Positions 16,286 to 26,435 of a stretch of DNA of 64,000 nt are shown here, one piece after another (positions within the stretch are counted from its first letter, which is position 1; each line of letters opens with the position of its first letter). The stretch is from Aquimarina sp. RZ0. Its GTDB lineage: Bacteria; Bacteroidota; Bacteroidia; Flavobacteriales; Flavobacteriaceae. The stretch spans positions 1 through 64,000 of the forward strand of contig NZ_VTZU01000022.1 of NCBI RefSeq assembly GCF_008370685.1, written 5' to 3'. Under the pieces are notes generated by a model. It was given only the letters and a program-made list of their open reading frames with translations. It ran no database searches and was not told where the DNA came from. Both the position numbers and the translations under genes were made by a program.

Positions 16286-17950
16286 ATGCAACCAACATAT
16301 ACCTATCCCTTTACTGCGATAAAAGCTCAGGAAGATTTAAAATTATGCTTATTACTCAATCTGATTGACCCCAGTATTGGTGGGGTACTCGCCACAGGAG
16401 ATAAGGGAACAGCTAAGACAACCATGGTTCGCGGATTAAGTCAGCTGATGGGAGGCGATTTTCCATTTGTTAATTTACCTATCGGAGCTACAGAAGATCG
16501 GGTACTAGGGAGTATTAATCTGGAAGCTTTAATAAATCAAAAAACAACTGTTGTCGATAAAGGATTATTGACGCAGGCGCATCAAGGATTTTTATATATT
16601 GATGAGATTAATTTACTTAATGACTACCTGATGGATGTATTGCTGGATGCTTCTGCTACCGGTGGATATCATCTCGAGCGAGAAGGTATTTCTCAATGGA
16701 TGGACAGTCGCTTTTCTCTGGTAGGCACTATGAATCCAGAAGAAGGTGCCTTGAGACCACAATTACTGGATCGGTTTGGATTAAGTGTTACCATAGCCAC
16801 TCCAACAGATAAAAAAGTACGTTCTCAGATTGCTATGCAGCGACTTCAGTTTGATAGTGATCCAACAGCATACTATCTGCAATTCGAAAAAGAAGAGCAG
16901 GCTATCAAGGAACATATTCTTTTTGCAAAACAACAAATACATACGATCAAAATTCCAGAAAAAGTACAGGAACAATGCGCCGCACTTACGATTACAAATC
17001 AAGTAGAAGGAATGCGGGCAGATATTCTGTTACTCAAAACTGCGAGAGCATACGCCGCTTATCATAATCAAACAGAAGTAAGCCCGGAAATGGTAGATAC
17101 AATAGCCCCTTTTGTATTGCAGCATCGCGCTAAAGAGTATACACCACCATCTGATCAAGATCCTAACGATCAGAATGACCAAAGCAAAAATTCACAAGAA
17201 CAGGAAGCAACTGAGGAGCAGTCTTCTAATACTACCGAATTTCAGTTACCCAAAGCAGTACAACAGGGATTGCAATTCTCTGCTCCCAAAAAAAGTAAAC
17301 AGCAAGAAATAAAACTGGATGTTCTTAACAAAGTTTCACCAGTAGCTTATCCTTCTCAAAAACAGACTGATCTTGCTATTCTAAAATCCGTAAAAACATA
17401 TCTAAAAACAGGTAGTTTTCGACCCATATATAAGCAATTTACTGAGAAATCGATGGTTCGCATCATCTTTTTGATAGATACCAGTGCTTCTATGGCGATG
17501 GGCCAACAAATGGGATATATCAAAGGAATTATCGAAAAAACGATTCACGCATATCCATCACAAAAAATACACTATGCTATGGTGGCACTACAAGATACAA
17601 CCGCTAAAATATTACAAGAATTCACTACAAATACCAAACAGATTACTAATCTGAATTATGAGTTAAGAACTGGTGGAAAAACTAACTTAGGTGCTGCTTT
17701 TTTTAAAGTATATGAACTTTTAAGATCTCTAAACCCTCAACTCACCCAATTATTTGTTTTTACAGATGGAAAAGCAAACACAGGTTGTACAGAACCATTT
17801 CAATATGCGATCAATACCTATAAAAAACATCTGAGTAAAGTGCTAAAAACGACAATAATTGATACCGAGAGTAGTTTTGTGAAATTAGGTAAAGCAAAAC
17901 AATTGGCACACCTATTACAACTGGAGTATGCAGCCGTTTCTGATTTTTAA
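16286..17950 (+). CDS. ChlI/ChlD-type chelatase AAA+ and VWA subunit fused in one protein
   Basis: 554 residues. The AAA+ domain (about 1-250) has Walker A GDKGTAKTT and Walker B YIDEINLL, as in ChlI/BchI. After an acidic Gln/Asn/Glu linker (about 285-320), a VWA domain shows a canonical metal site, LIDTSASM (D398, S400, S402), and TDGKANTG, as in ChlD/BchD. The gene is 8 nt before cobB/cbiA and cobN, so the protein most likely powers cobalt insertion by CobN, doing the work of CobS and CobT. Magnesium chelation for chlorophyll is unlikely because no other photosynthesis genes are present. Confidence 0.9.
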   Translation: MQPTYTYPFTAIKAQEDLKLCLLLNLIDPSIGGVLATGDKGTAKTTMVRGLSQLMGGDFPFVNLPIGATEDRVLGSINLEALINQKTTVVDKGLLTQAHQGFLYIDEINLLNDYLMDVLLDASATGGYHLEREGISQWMDSRFSLVGTMNPEEGALRPQLLDRFGLSVTIATPTDKKVRSQIAMQRLQFDSDPTAYYLQFEKEEQAIKEHILFAKQQIHTIKIPEKVQEQCAALTITNQVEGMRADILLLKTARAYAAYHNQTEVSPEMVDTIAPFVLQHRAKEYTPPSDQDPNDQNDQSKNSQEQEATEEQSSNTTEFQLPKAVQQGLQFSAPKKSKQQEIKLDVLNKVSPVAYPSQKQTDLAILKSVKTYLKTGSFRPIYKQFTEKSMVRIIFLIDTSASMAMGQQMGYIKGIIEKTIHAYPSQKIHYAMVALQDTTAKILQEFTTNTKQITNLNYELRTGGKTNLGAAFFKVYELLRSLNPQLTQLFVFTDGKANTGCTEPFQYAINTYKKHLSKVLKTTIIDTESSFVKLGKAKQLAHLLQLEYAAVSDF

Positions 17951-17958
17951 CTGATCAT

Positions 17959-19248
17959 ATGTCTAAAGCTTTTCTAATAGCAGCTCCCTGGAGTAATTCC
18001 GGAAAAACAACACTCACACTTGGGCTAGCTCGCTGGTTAACAAATCAGGGGTTTAAAGTACAAGCTTTTAAGTGTGGCCCTGATTATATTGATACGATCC
18101 ATCATAGTAGAGCTGCAAAAAAAGCAGCCATCAATCTGGATACTGTGATGATGCCAGAGGAACATGTCATAACGCTTTTTAACACCTATCAACAAGAAGC
18201 AGATATTAGTATTATTGAAGGTGTTATGGGCTTATTTGATGGCGCCGTAAAAGATCAGGGGAGTTCTGCTGCATTGGCCAAATTATTAGATATTCCTGTG
18301 ATTCTTGTTGTCAATGCCAGTAGTATGGCATACACCATGGCTCCTATTTTGCACGGATTAAAAACCTTTGATCCAAATGTAAAAATAGCAGGTGTACTAT
18401 TTAATTTTATAAAAACAGAATCGCATTACAGCTTTCTCAAGGATGCTTGCGATGCCGTTGGAATACCTTCATTAGGATACATTCCTCCAAACAATGAAAT
18501 TACTATTCCGTCTCGTCATTTAGGATTGCATATTGAAGATACTTTTGAAACGGTTGTTGAAAAAGCCGCTTCTCATATAGCAACTCATATTTCTATTCCC
18601 CAAATAATAGAAGTAGCTAAAGAAATAGAACGTTTTCAGAAAGAAATAGGAGAAAAAAAACTTAATTCTAACAAAATAATAGCAATAGCCAACGATGAAG
18701 CTTTCAGTTTTACGTATGTAGAAAACTTAAAATGGCTGGAAGATAAGGGTACTATCGTTTATTTTAGTCCGGTACATGATCATAAACTTCCTGATGCTGA
18801 TTATATTTATTTGGCAGGAGGTTACCCAGAATTACATCTTAAAAAGCTATCCGAAAATAAAGCAATGTGTACTCAGATAAAAGCAGCGGCAGATCAAGGT
18901 GTGATTATCTATGCAGAATGTGGCGGGATGATGTATCTGGGAAAAAGTATTATTGATGAATCAGGAGTTGCCTATCCAATGGCACAGGTTTTTCCGTTTA
19001 CGACTTCTATGGAAAACAAAAAATTGTCTTTAGGATATCGAAAAGTAGTATGGAATGATTTAGAAATTTGGGGACACGAATTTCATTATTCGAGCGTATC
19101 TAATGATGATAGCATTTCTAAAATAGGGCACGTTTTTTCTGCAAGAGAAAAGGAAGTAATCACAAAAATATATACGTATAAAAACGTGTACGCAAGCTAT
19201 ATTCATTTGTATTGGGCAGCGTTAAAACAAGAAAACATATGCATTTAG
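17959..19248 (+). CDS. cobB: Cobyrinate/hydrogenobyrinate a,c-diamide synthase
   Basis: 429 residues, the usual CobB/CbiA length. The N-terminal ATP-dependent synthetase domain begins FLIAAPWSNSGKTTLTLGLA (P-loop) and contains CGPDYID and GVMGLFDG. The C-terminal glutaminase (GATase1) domain has GGYPELH and the nucleophile Cys321 in YAECGGMMYLG. It amidates the a and c carboxylates of the corrin ring. In the aerobic route the product is the substrate of CobN, encoded by the next gene; the stop codon overlaps the cobN start by 10 nt. Confidence 0.95.
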   Translation: MSKAFLIAAPWSNSGKTTLTLGLARWLTNQGFKVQAFKCGPDYIDTIHHSRAAKKAAINLDTVMMPEEHVITLFNTYQQEADISIIEGVMGLFDGAVKDQGSSAALAKLLDIPVILVVNASSMAYTMAPILHGLKTFDPNVKIAGVLFNFIKTESHYSFLKDACDAVGIPSLGYIPPNNEITIPSRHLGLHIEDTFETVVEKAASHIATHISIPQIIEVAKEIERFQKEIGEKKLNSNKIIAIANDEAFSFTYVENLKWLEDKGTIVYFSPVHDHKLPDADYIYLAGGYPELHLKKLSENKAMCTQIKAAADQGVIIYAECGGMMYLGKSIIDESGVAYPMAQVFPFTTSMENKKLSLGYRKVVWNDLEIWGHEFHYSSVSNDDSISKIGHVFSAREKEVITKIYTYKNVYASYIHLYWAALKQENICI

Positions 19249-22200
19249 TAGCAACTATACCAGGTGGGTGGAATCCCAATGATGATGAAATTTTTTATAT
19301 AGAGCAACAGCCTGGCGACATCGTGTTTTTAAGTGCCGGGGATACCGAGATTCATACGATGAATGAGGCATACAAACAATTGTATGAAACCGATGGTGAT
19401 ACCTTACCAAGTTTGCGTATGACCAATTTGGTATACCTAAAACAAGAATTAACCATTGACACCTATCTCGAAGAAGTGCTTGAAAAAGCAAAGGTAATTG
19501 TCTGTAGTATGCTGGGAGGTATCAGTTATTATAAATACCTCGTAGAATCCTTGGAAGCGTTACAAGAACGTATAGGAGTTACAGTATTGTTTCTACCCGC
19601 GCATGAACCCGATTATGAACTGATGAAATTATCAGGTGCAGACATACAGGTTGTGCACCAATGCAGGCAATATTTACAAGAAGGAGGAAAAGAAAATTCG
19701 GTAGCTTTATTAAATTATTTACGTTATATCTTTTTTGACACCAAAATTACGGTTGCTTCAGCGCAATCAATTGCTGATGTCTTCTTATATACTTCTGATG
19801 CTGGAATACTTTCTCAGGAAACCTTAGAAGCTTCCCTGGATATTTCAAGACCCAATGTAGTTTTATTAGCATATCGCACACATTATTTATCGGATAATGT
19901 AGCCCCAATAACAGCAATCAGTAAGGCTTTACAAACTCGCGGAATGAATGCTTTTGTTGTGTTTGCAAGCAACCTGAGAGATGCAACCTTATTAGAGCAA
20001 GTACAGCAATTAATGACGCACCATGGAAAGCGCGAGGTACATACGATCATCAATACAACAGGGTTTACCATAAAGCCTATGGATGGCTCCGAATTTATTT
20101 TTGAAAGCCTGAAAATACCAGTGTTACAGGCTATATTTTCTACCACCAATAAAGAAGTGTGGAAAAAAGGCCTTTTTGGATTACCACCTACAGATATTGC
20201 CATGAATGTGGCGTTACCAGAAATTGATGGGCGTATTATTGGTCGGGCAGTTTCTTTTAAAAAAGAAATAGAAAAAGATACACTTACAGATAGTGCTATC
20301 CTAAAATATGAAGCTTATATTCCTGCTTGCGAATTTATGGCGGAACTGGCACAACGATGGACAAGTTTACAAACCAAAAAGAATCGTGAAAAGAAAATTG
20401 CAGTCATTTTACCTAACTATCCCAATAAAGATAGTCGTTTAGCCAATGGAGTAGGACTTGATACTCCCGAAAGCTGTATCGTTTTATTAGATGCGCTTAA
20501 AGCTGAAGGATATCATGTGGGTGAGCAATTACCAAAAAGCGGAACAGAGATCATGCATTGGATTACACAAGTAACCACCAATGATGTTACCACAACGATG
20601 ACCAGACCTCATGCATTGCTATTTAATTATAAAGAATTCCAGCAATGTTTTTCGACCTTATCAGATGAACTTAAAAATAAAGTAACCGAACAATGGGGCT
20701 CCCCAGAAGATGATCCCTATTTTACAGAAAAAGGATTCATAGTTTCAGGATTTTTATTGGGTAATATCTTTGTGAGTATACAACCTTCCAGAGGATATAA
20801 TCAGGATCCGCAAGCCATTTATCATTCTCCTGACTTGCCTCCTACTTATCAATACTTAGCTTATTATTTTTGGTTACAGAATAACTATCAAGCTGATGCG
20901 GTGATCCATTTAGGAAAACATGGAAATCTGGAATGGTTACCAGGAAAAAGTGTATCTCTAGATCCTAAAACTTGTTTTCCTGCTGCAATATTCGGAGCGC
21001 TGCCTCACTTCTACCCTTTTATTATTAATGACCCCGGAGAAGGCACACAGGCAAAACGAAGAAATCAAGCTGTGATCATTGATCACCTTATTCCGCCTAT
21101 GACGAGAGCAGAAAGCTATGGTAGCCTGATGAAATTAGAACATCTGGTAGATGAGTATTATGAAGCTGCTTCATTAGACCCTAAACGATCTCGCGCTTTA
21201 GAAAAAGAAATTGCACAACTGGTTAAAGACACCAAACTGAATGTGGATTTAGGGATCTCCTCTGATGATGTAAACGAATTACTGGTAAAACTGGATGGAT
21301 ATTTATGTGAGTTGAAAGAAGCACAAATCAGAGATGGATTACATATTTTTGGGAAAGCACCCGTTGATGAACAATTGATCGATCTATTAATTGCATTGCA
21401 TCGTGTACCGGGATATGGACAAAAAGGAATTACACAGTTACTAGCCGAAGATCTGGGTATTAAAGAAAATATATTAGAGATTCCATATACGGAGGTTATG
21501 GAACTTACAATCGAAGAAGTGTTTTGCAAAACAGCAGGACAGGTAGTGGCTCAATTAGAAAGTATTGTGAAGCGTTTATTGGTTGCTTATATAAAGGAAA
21601 ATCAACAATCAACAAGATATCCGTTAACACTGCAAATGATAGAACATATAACGTCTGAAACCTTATTAAAAGTAGAAAAAACTACCGATGAACTGGATCT
21701 ACTACTTCATGGGCTGAATGGACATTACATCCCTTCAGGGCCTTCGGGAGCACCCACACGCGGACGCGTTGATTTATTACCAACAGGGAGAAATTTTTAC
21801 TCTGTAGATGTACGTACCATTCCTACCGAAACTGCCTATCGACTAGGAGAAAAGAGTGCACAACTAATCATTGATCGGTACTTGCAGGAACATGGGGATT
21901 ATCCGGAAACTATAGGGATTTCTGTCTGGGGAACATCTACCATGCGTACTGGAGGAGATGATATTGCTCAGGCATTTGCTTTAATGGGGGTACGCCCTAT
22001 TTGGAAAAATGCCAATCGCAGGGTAACCGATTTTGAGATCATACCTTTGATCAAATTACAAAGACCACGAGTCGATGTCACGCTACGTATTTCTGGCTTT
22101 TTCAGGGATGCTTTTCCAGATGTGATCAACCTGTTTAATACTGTAGTTACACGATTGGCAAATCTGGAAGAACCGGCAGAAGAGAATCCAATCCGTAAAC

Positions 22201-22985
22201 GCTTTTTATCAGAACAAAAACAATGGCAAGCACAAGGGTTACCGCAGAATGAAGCTTCACAGCGAGCCTTATACCGTGTTTTTGGATCCAAACCCGGTGC
22301 GTATGGAGCAGGTTTACAGGCAGTGATTGATGAGAAAAACTGGCAAACACAAGAAGATTTGGCCAACGTATATATCAATTGGAGTGGATATGCTTACGGA
22401 AATTCTAAAAAAGGCGTATCCGCCCACGAATCTTTTCAATATCGATTACAAGCGATGCAGATTGTACTACAAAATCAAGACAATAGAGAACACGACATTT
22501 TAGATAGCGATGATTATTATCAATTTCATGGTGGATTGGCAAATGCTGTAAAGACGATAAAAGGTGATGCTGCCGAAATTTACTTTGGTGATAACTCCAG
22601 ACCAGAAACCCCAAAAGTAAAAACTCTAAAAGAAGAATTATTAAAAGTGTATCGATCGCGGGTGATTAACCCTAAATGGATTAAAGGCGTACAACGTCAT
22701 GGCTATAAAGGTGCTTTTGAGATGGCAGCGACACTGGATTATCTCTTTGCCTATGATGCAACTACCAATCTTATCGATGATTTTATGTACGAAGGGATTA
22801 CAGAAAGCTATCTACTCACTCCCGAGAATAAAGAATTTATTAAGCAAAACAATCCCTGGGCATTAAAAGATATGAGCGAACGTCTACTGGAAGCTATACA
22901 GCGTGGCATGTGGACAAATCCGTCTGATGAGATCAAACAACAATTAGAAAATCTATATCTGGAAGGTGAAGGGTTGATAGAGTAA
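19239..22985 (+). CDS. cobN: Cobaltochelatase large subunit CobN
   Basis: 1248 residues from ATG 19239, full length for the CobN/BchH family. Family motifs include VIHLGKHGNLEWLPGKS, SLDPKTCFP, PPMTRAESYG and SVWGTSTMRTGGDDIAQA. It inserts Co2+ into hydrogenobyrinic acid a,c-diamide with ATP from the AAA+/VWA partner encoded two genes upstream. ATG 19239 is preferred to the TTG at 19212 because it begins at the point of homology and overlaps the cobB stop, a common translational-coupling layout. No other corrin-ring genes are in the window. Confidence 0.95.
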   Translation: MHLVATIPGGWNPNDDEIFYIEQQPGDIVFLSAGDTEIHTMNEAYKQLYETDGDTLPSLRMTNLVYLKQELTIDTYLEEVLEKAKVIVCSMLGGISYYKYLVESLEALQERIGVTVLFLPAHEPDYELMKLSGADIQVVHQCRQYLQEGGKENSVALLNYLRYIFFDTKITVASAQSIADVFLYTSDAGILSQETLEASLDISRPNVVLLAYRTHYLSDNVAPITAISKALQTRGMNAFVVFASNLRDATLLEQVQQLMTHHGKREVHTIINTTGFTIKPMDGSEFIFESLKIPVLQAIFSTTNKEVWKKGLFGLPPTDIAMNVALPEIDGRIIGRAVSFKKEIEKDTLTDSAILKYEAYIPACEFMAELAQRWTSLQTKKNREKKIAVILPNYPNKDSRLANGVGLDTPESCIVLLDALKAEGYHVGEQLPKSGTEIMHWITQVTTNDVTTTMTRPHALLFNYKEFQQCFSTLSDELKNKVTEQWGSPEDDPYFTEKGFIVSGFLLGNIFVSIQPSRGYNQDPQAIYHSPDLPPTYQYLAYYFWLQNNYQADAVIHLGKHGNLEWLPGKSVSLDPKTCFPAAIFGALPHFYPFIINDPGEGTQAKRRNQAVIIDHLIPPMTRAESYGSLMKLEHLVDEYYEAASLDPKRSRALEKEIAQLVKDTKLNVDLGISSDDVNELLVKLDGYLCELKEAQIRDGLHIFGKAPVDEQLIDLLIALHRVPGYGQKGITQLLAEDLGIKENILEIPYTEVMELTIEEVFCKTAGQVVAQLESIVKRLLVAYIKENQQSTRYPLTLQMIEHITSETLLKVEKTTDELDLLLHGLNGHYIPSGPSGAPTRGRVDLLPTGRNFYSVDVRTIPTETAYRLGEKSAQLIIDRYLQEHGDYPETIGISVWGTSTMRTGGDDIAQAFALMGVRPIWKNANRRVTDFEIIPLIKLQRPRVDVTLRISGFFRDAFPDVINLFNTVVTRLANLEEPAEENPIRKRFLSEQKQWQAQGLPQNEASQRALYRVFGSKPGAYGAGLQAVIDEKNWQTQEDLANVYINWSGYAYGNSKKGVSAHESFQYRLQAMQIVLQNQDNREHDILDSDDYYQFHGGLANAVKTIKGDAAEIYFGDNSRPETPKVKTLKEELLKVYRSRVINPKWIKGVQRHGYKGAFEMAATLDYLFAYDATTNLIDDFMYEGITESYLLTPENKEFIKQNNPWALKDMSERLLEAIQRGMWTNPSDEIKQQLENLYLEGEGLIE

Positions 22986-23019
22986 ACTACCTCGGGGCAA
23001 GCACACGAGGTAGTTTACT
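22981..23019 (+). terminator. Hairpin at the cobN stop, REP-like
   Basis: AGTAAACTACCTCG (22981-22994) pairs perfectly with CGAGGTAGTTTACT (23006-23019). It includes the cobN stop codon. No T-run follows, so it may act as an RNA end stabiliser rather than a classic terminator. The loop GGGCAAGCACA with flanking CTCG/CGAG resembles the core of the degenerate repeats at 3863 and 28892. Confidence 0.6.
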
Positions 23020-23887
23020 GCTAAGAGTAACCTGCTCCTACAGTACTATTAATACGATTTGTGATTGAAAAATTCGTATAAATTCATTGAAATGATTTTT
23101 TTATTTCAAAAATAATCAGGGAATATATAGCGCACAAACTTTAGCTTAATTCACTTTTAATCCCTTAAAATCAAATATTTACAAGCACACGAGTTACTTT
23201 GATTGTCGATGATACTGAATTTCGAGTTTTGGATTTCTTTTTCGGATTCTTTCAAAACTGCGATTATACAGGACGACCAGTAAGTGACAGCCTCCAGTGC
23301 TCAATATAGAACCAACAGAGGATAATGAACCCCGAATAATCAAACAATATATTACAGCTCGTGAAGGAAAAAACTTAAATATAAGGTTGTGATTATATTT
23401 ATGCTGTTGCGATAACTAAAATATAATCGATAAAAAACCAACTATGAATCTTTAAAAAGAATCGACGAAAACTAAAAAACAACGACATAAAGCGTATTTT
23501 TTACAAATAAACTACACTTTACCTTCATAAAAAAGTTAATAAATGTAACAATTACACTAATTAAGCAATTTTCGATACAAACTTAAAATGCTAATAATCA
23601 GGTATTTAATTTATTTTGTAAAATAAAAATTAAATTGTTAATTATTTTGTTTATTATTATTCTTAAAAAAGTAAACAAAATATAAGTGATTGAAAATCAA
23701 CAATTAATTTTAAAATTTTGTAAGAAATTTACGAATAAAGTTAAGTTAAAAACACAAAAATAACGATAAACGTACAAATTTTGCGGTAAACACGTAACCA
23801 CCTTTTTAAAAAGTATAGTATTTTAGCATTGTTAAATCGGAAGAAAGAATTTTCCTCCAAGTTTGTAACCCCAAAATAATACTACAT
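23020..23887. other. 868-nt gene-free stretch with a coding remnant
   Basis: No full gene was found. It holds a foldback-element end (23053-23110). At about 23294-23390 on the plus strand there is a short open stretch reading PPVLNIEPTEDNEPRIIKQY and onward, closed upstream by a stop, which looks like the tail of a decayed gene. The last 500 nt are extremely AT-rich and probably contain the promoter of the secreted protein at 23888, but no clear TAnnTTTG box was found. Confidence 0.4.
23053..23110 (+). repeat. Diverged left end of the 160-bp foldback element
   Basis: TACGATTTGTGATTGAAAAA and the following bases to TTCATTGAA match the left end of the 160-bp element with few differences. After the T-run the similarity fades, and no matching right end follows. 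It is either a decayed copy or an older variant with a different interior. Confidence 0.55.
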
Positions 23888-25159
23888 ATGAGACTAAGAT
23901 GCGTTTTATTAACTTCATTTTTATTATTTACTGTTTTATTCACCAATGGTCAAGATTTTGATAAAAATGACAACAAGTGGGTAAGGGGATGGACCAATTT
24001 TGAACCTAATGCCACAAACTACCCAGAAGCTGAAGAAACACTCCCTAATATGATAGCGGATGATACGTTTCTAAGAAACGATATTGTTTACCTATTATCA
24101 GGTGATGTATATGTTACCAATGGAGCAACACTAACAATCCAGCAAGGCACAACGATACGATGTGATCACGAAAATCCGGCAAACTTAATAATCGCCAAAG
24201 GCGCTAAGTTGATTGCAGCTGGATCAGAAGCATATCCAATTGTTTTTACATCCAACAAAGCTCCAAAGTCCAGAGCCAATGGGGATTGGGGAGGAATCAT
24301 TATCGCTGGTTCCGGAAAAGTAAACTCTGTATCCGGTAATGGAATAATTAAAGGAAATTTTAATCCGCAATATGCTATATACGGTGGATCGGATCATCAA
24401 GAACAAACTACTATTCTTAAATATGTGAGAATTGAATTTCCAGGAAGCAAAACTAAAAGACAGGAAAACTCTAATGGGTTATCTCTATTCGGTATCGGAA
24501 CGGCTTCTATTATAGATCATGTAATGGTTAGCTATTCTGGTCAGGACTCTTTTAACTGGAGTGGCGGAAATAATAATATAAGAAAAGTAGTTTCTTATAT
24601 GGCTGAAGATGATGATTTTCAAATTTCTGAAGGTTTTAAAGGAGATCTGGACTACTTAATGGCAATACGTCATCCCTATATCACAAGTCCGCAAGGTTCT
24701 TATGCGATAGAAATTGATGGATATGACAAAGAATTAGGATATATAAAACCAAATGCTATTACAGATGTAACAATCACAAACTCTACGTTTGTAAATTTAT
24801 CTGACAAAAGCAATTATATCCATACCACATCAGCGATTTCTGCATCCAATTCTGCTTTAATCTACCTTCATAATTCCAAAATATCAGGATTTTCTGATGT
24901 TGTAAAATTTGATCAATCTTACACTTCTCTTTCTGTGATAGAAAAGTCATTCAAAATGGATAACAGTTTTTTCAATATTCACGGAGAAGGTGTAAAAGCA
25001 AGCTACAAACCAAGTACAGGTGTTTTAGATATTTTGAAATATAATCGATTTACTCAAAGTTTTGTTGGAGTAGAAACACTATTTGCTGATCCAAAAAGCA
25101 AAACTATACCAAAATTTGAACTTAAAGAATCTTTAAACAATTATATGGTGATGCAATAA
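23888..25159 (+). CDS. Secreted parallel beta-helix protein
   Basis: 423 residues. The signal peptide ends around FTNGQDF. The mature chain has the repeating pattern of a right-handed beta-helix: DVYVTNGATLTIQQGTTI, NLIIAKGAKLIAAGS, PIVFTSNKA, GDWGGIIIAG, ILKYVRIEFPG and SIIDHVMVSYSG. Such proteins are often annotated in Bacteroidota as hypothetical secreted or cell-surface proteins. No type IX C-terminal sorting domain is visible. No enzyme active site could be assigned. It is probably periplasmic or surface-exposed. Confidence 0.8.
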   Translation: MRLRCVLLTSFLLFTVLFTNGQDFDKNDNKWVRGWTNFEPNATNYPEAEETLPNMIADDTFLRNDIVYLLSGDVYVTNGATLTIQQGTTIRCDHENPANLIIAKGAKLIAAGSEAYPIVFTSNKAPKSRANGDWGGIIIAGSGKVNSVSGNGIIKGNFNPQYAIYGGSDHQEQTTILKYVRIEFPGSKTKRQENSNGLSLFGIGTASIIDHVMVSYSGQDSFNWSGGNNNIRKVVSYMAEDDDFQISEGFKGDLDYLMAIRHPYITSPQGSYAIEIDGYDKELGYIKPNAITDVTITNSTFVNLSDKSNYIHTTSAISASNSALIYLHNSKISGFSDVVKFDQSYTSLSVIEKSFKMDNSFFNIHGEGVKASYKPSTGVLDILKYNRFTQSFVGVETLFADPKSKTIPKFELKESLNNYMVMQ

Positions 25160-25235
25160 ATCAGAGTATCCATCTATTTGTATTAGAACAATTAAGAATT
25201 CTGATACAATTTAAAAATACTATACCCACATACCT

Positions 25236-25682
25236 ATGTTCATTTCTAAATCCAACATTTGTTTTTTCTTCTTTCTGACTATTCATATAACATATAGTCA
25301 GAAAAAAGATGATGCCATCTTTTTTATACAACAAGACCAAATAAGTAAATTTCATACTATAAGTGATCTCGAAGATTTAAAAAAAGGAGAACTCATTAAA
25401 TTGTATCAGGACAGAGTACAGGAAATTATTACTGTGATTCCTTTTTTGTCACTAACAAATGAACCCGGTGTTCGTCTGGAAGATATTGGCATAAAAGAAG
25501 ATGCCAATCACTTAAAGATGATGAAGAAAAATAATGAAACTACTCGGGAATCTCTACAAGTAACAAAACAATCCATTGAGGAACTAGTAGCCTATGCAGA
25601 TACCGAAAAAATAATATGGACCATCCTTTACTTTGAAGAAGTCATTAAAAAAATGAGGATTGGTGTAAAAGGAAATTTTTAA
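25236..25682 (+). CDS. Small secreted protein of unknown function
   Basis: 148 residues with an N-terminal signal peptide (ICFFFFLTIHITYSQ). The mature part is helical and charged, with FHTISDLEDLKKGELIKLYQ and repeated Glu/Lys stretches. No family was recognised. It follows the beta-helix gene by 76 nt on the same strand and may share its transcript. Confidence 0.65.
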   Translation: MFISKSNICFFFFLTIHITYSQKKDDAIFFIQQDQISKFHTISDLEDLKKGELIKLYQDRVQEIITVIPFLSLTNEPGVRLEDIGIKEDANHLKMMKKNNETTRESLQVTKQSIEELVAYADTEKIIWTILYFEEVIKKMRIGVKGNF

Positions 25683-25795
25683 ACACTGAAGTGATTTAAA
25701 GATTTGAAAGAAAAAAGCGACAATTACATTGTTACTTTTAGTGTTTTTTATTAAATTAGATGTAAGCTTACTCACACTACTGCTACTAAATAGAT

Positions 25796-26428
25796 ATGAT
25801 CACACTATATCTCATACTAGGCTTATTAACTGCAATAATTGGTGCTTTACCGCTTGGAGCTGTCAATATAGCGGTTATTAATACTACGATAAAAGAAGAT
25901 ACCAAAAAAGCTTTTAAAATTACAATTGCTGCCGGAGTCGGAGAAGTTTTTTTAGCTTTATTTGCTTTACACTGTAGCTTAGAGCTTTCTGCTTTTTTTG
26001 AAAATAATCAGTGGATACAAGCGATTATAATTCTTGTTTTTTTGAGTATTGGAGTCTATTTTCTAATTAAAAAAAACAATTCACAACCAAATAAAAAACA
26101 AGTAAAAACCAAAATTGGGAAATCTAAATTTTTGACTGGTTTTTCATTAGCTTTTCTGAATCCTCCAGTTATTATTTATTGGATTGTCGCTATTGCCTTA
26201 ACAAATAAACACCTGTTTGAGCTTACTTTATCAACCCCTTTGACAGCATTATTTCTTTTCTTTTGTGGCGTTTATTTTGGAAAAATAATCACACTTTACC
26301 TATACAGTAAATGGGGAAATAGAATGAGTAAAAAGTCAGATCACTCTAAAGATAAGTTATTCAGAATTATTGGTATCGCATTGATTATAATTTCTTTTGC
26401 TCAGGGATTGAAATTATTCATAGCATAA
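25796..26428 (+). CDS. LysE-family exporter
   Basis: 210 residues with about six membrane helices. The N-terminal helix with GALPLGAVNIAVINTTI resembles the GPxxL/N region of LysE/RhtB exporters, and the SLAFLNPPVIIYWI segment is also typical. Members export amino acids or other small polar molecules; the substrate cannot be told. It is convergent with the DUF2797 gene, whose stop lies 7 nt away. Confidence 0.85.
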   Translation: MITLYLILGLLTAIIGALPLGAVNIAVINTTIKEDTKKAFKITIAAGVGEVFLALFALHCSLELSAFFENNQWIQAIIILVFLSIGVYFLIKKNNSQPNKKQVKTKIGKSKFLTGFSLAFLNPPVIIYWIVAIALTNKHLFELTLSTPLTALFLFFCGVYFGKIITLYLYSKWGNRMSKKSDHSKDKLFRIIGIALIIISFAQGLKLFIA

Positions 26429-26435
26429 TGCGCTC

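Noticed and set aside
16286..17950. Magnesium chelatase for chlorophyll synthesis
   Set aside because: Neighbours are cobB and cobN, and no photosynthesis genes are present.
19212..19238. TTG start upstream for cobN
   Set aside because: ATG 19239 matches the family N-terminus and overlaps the cobB stop in a coupling layout.
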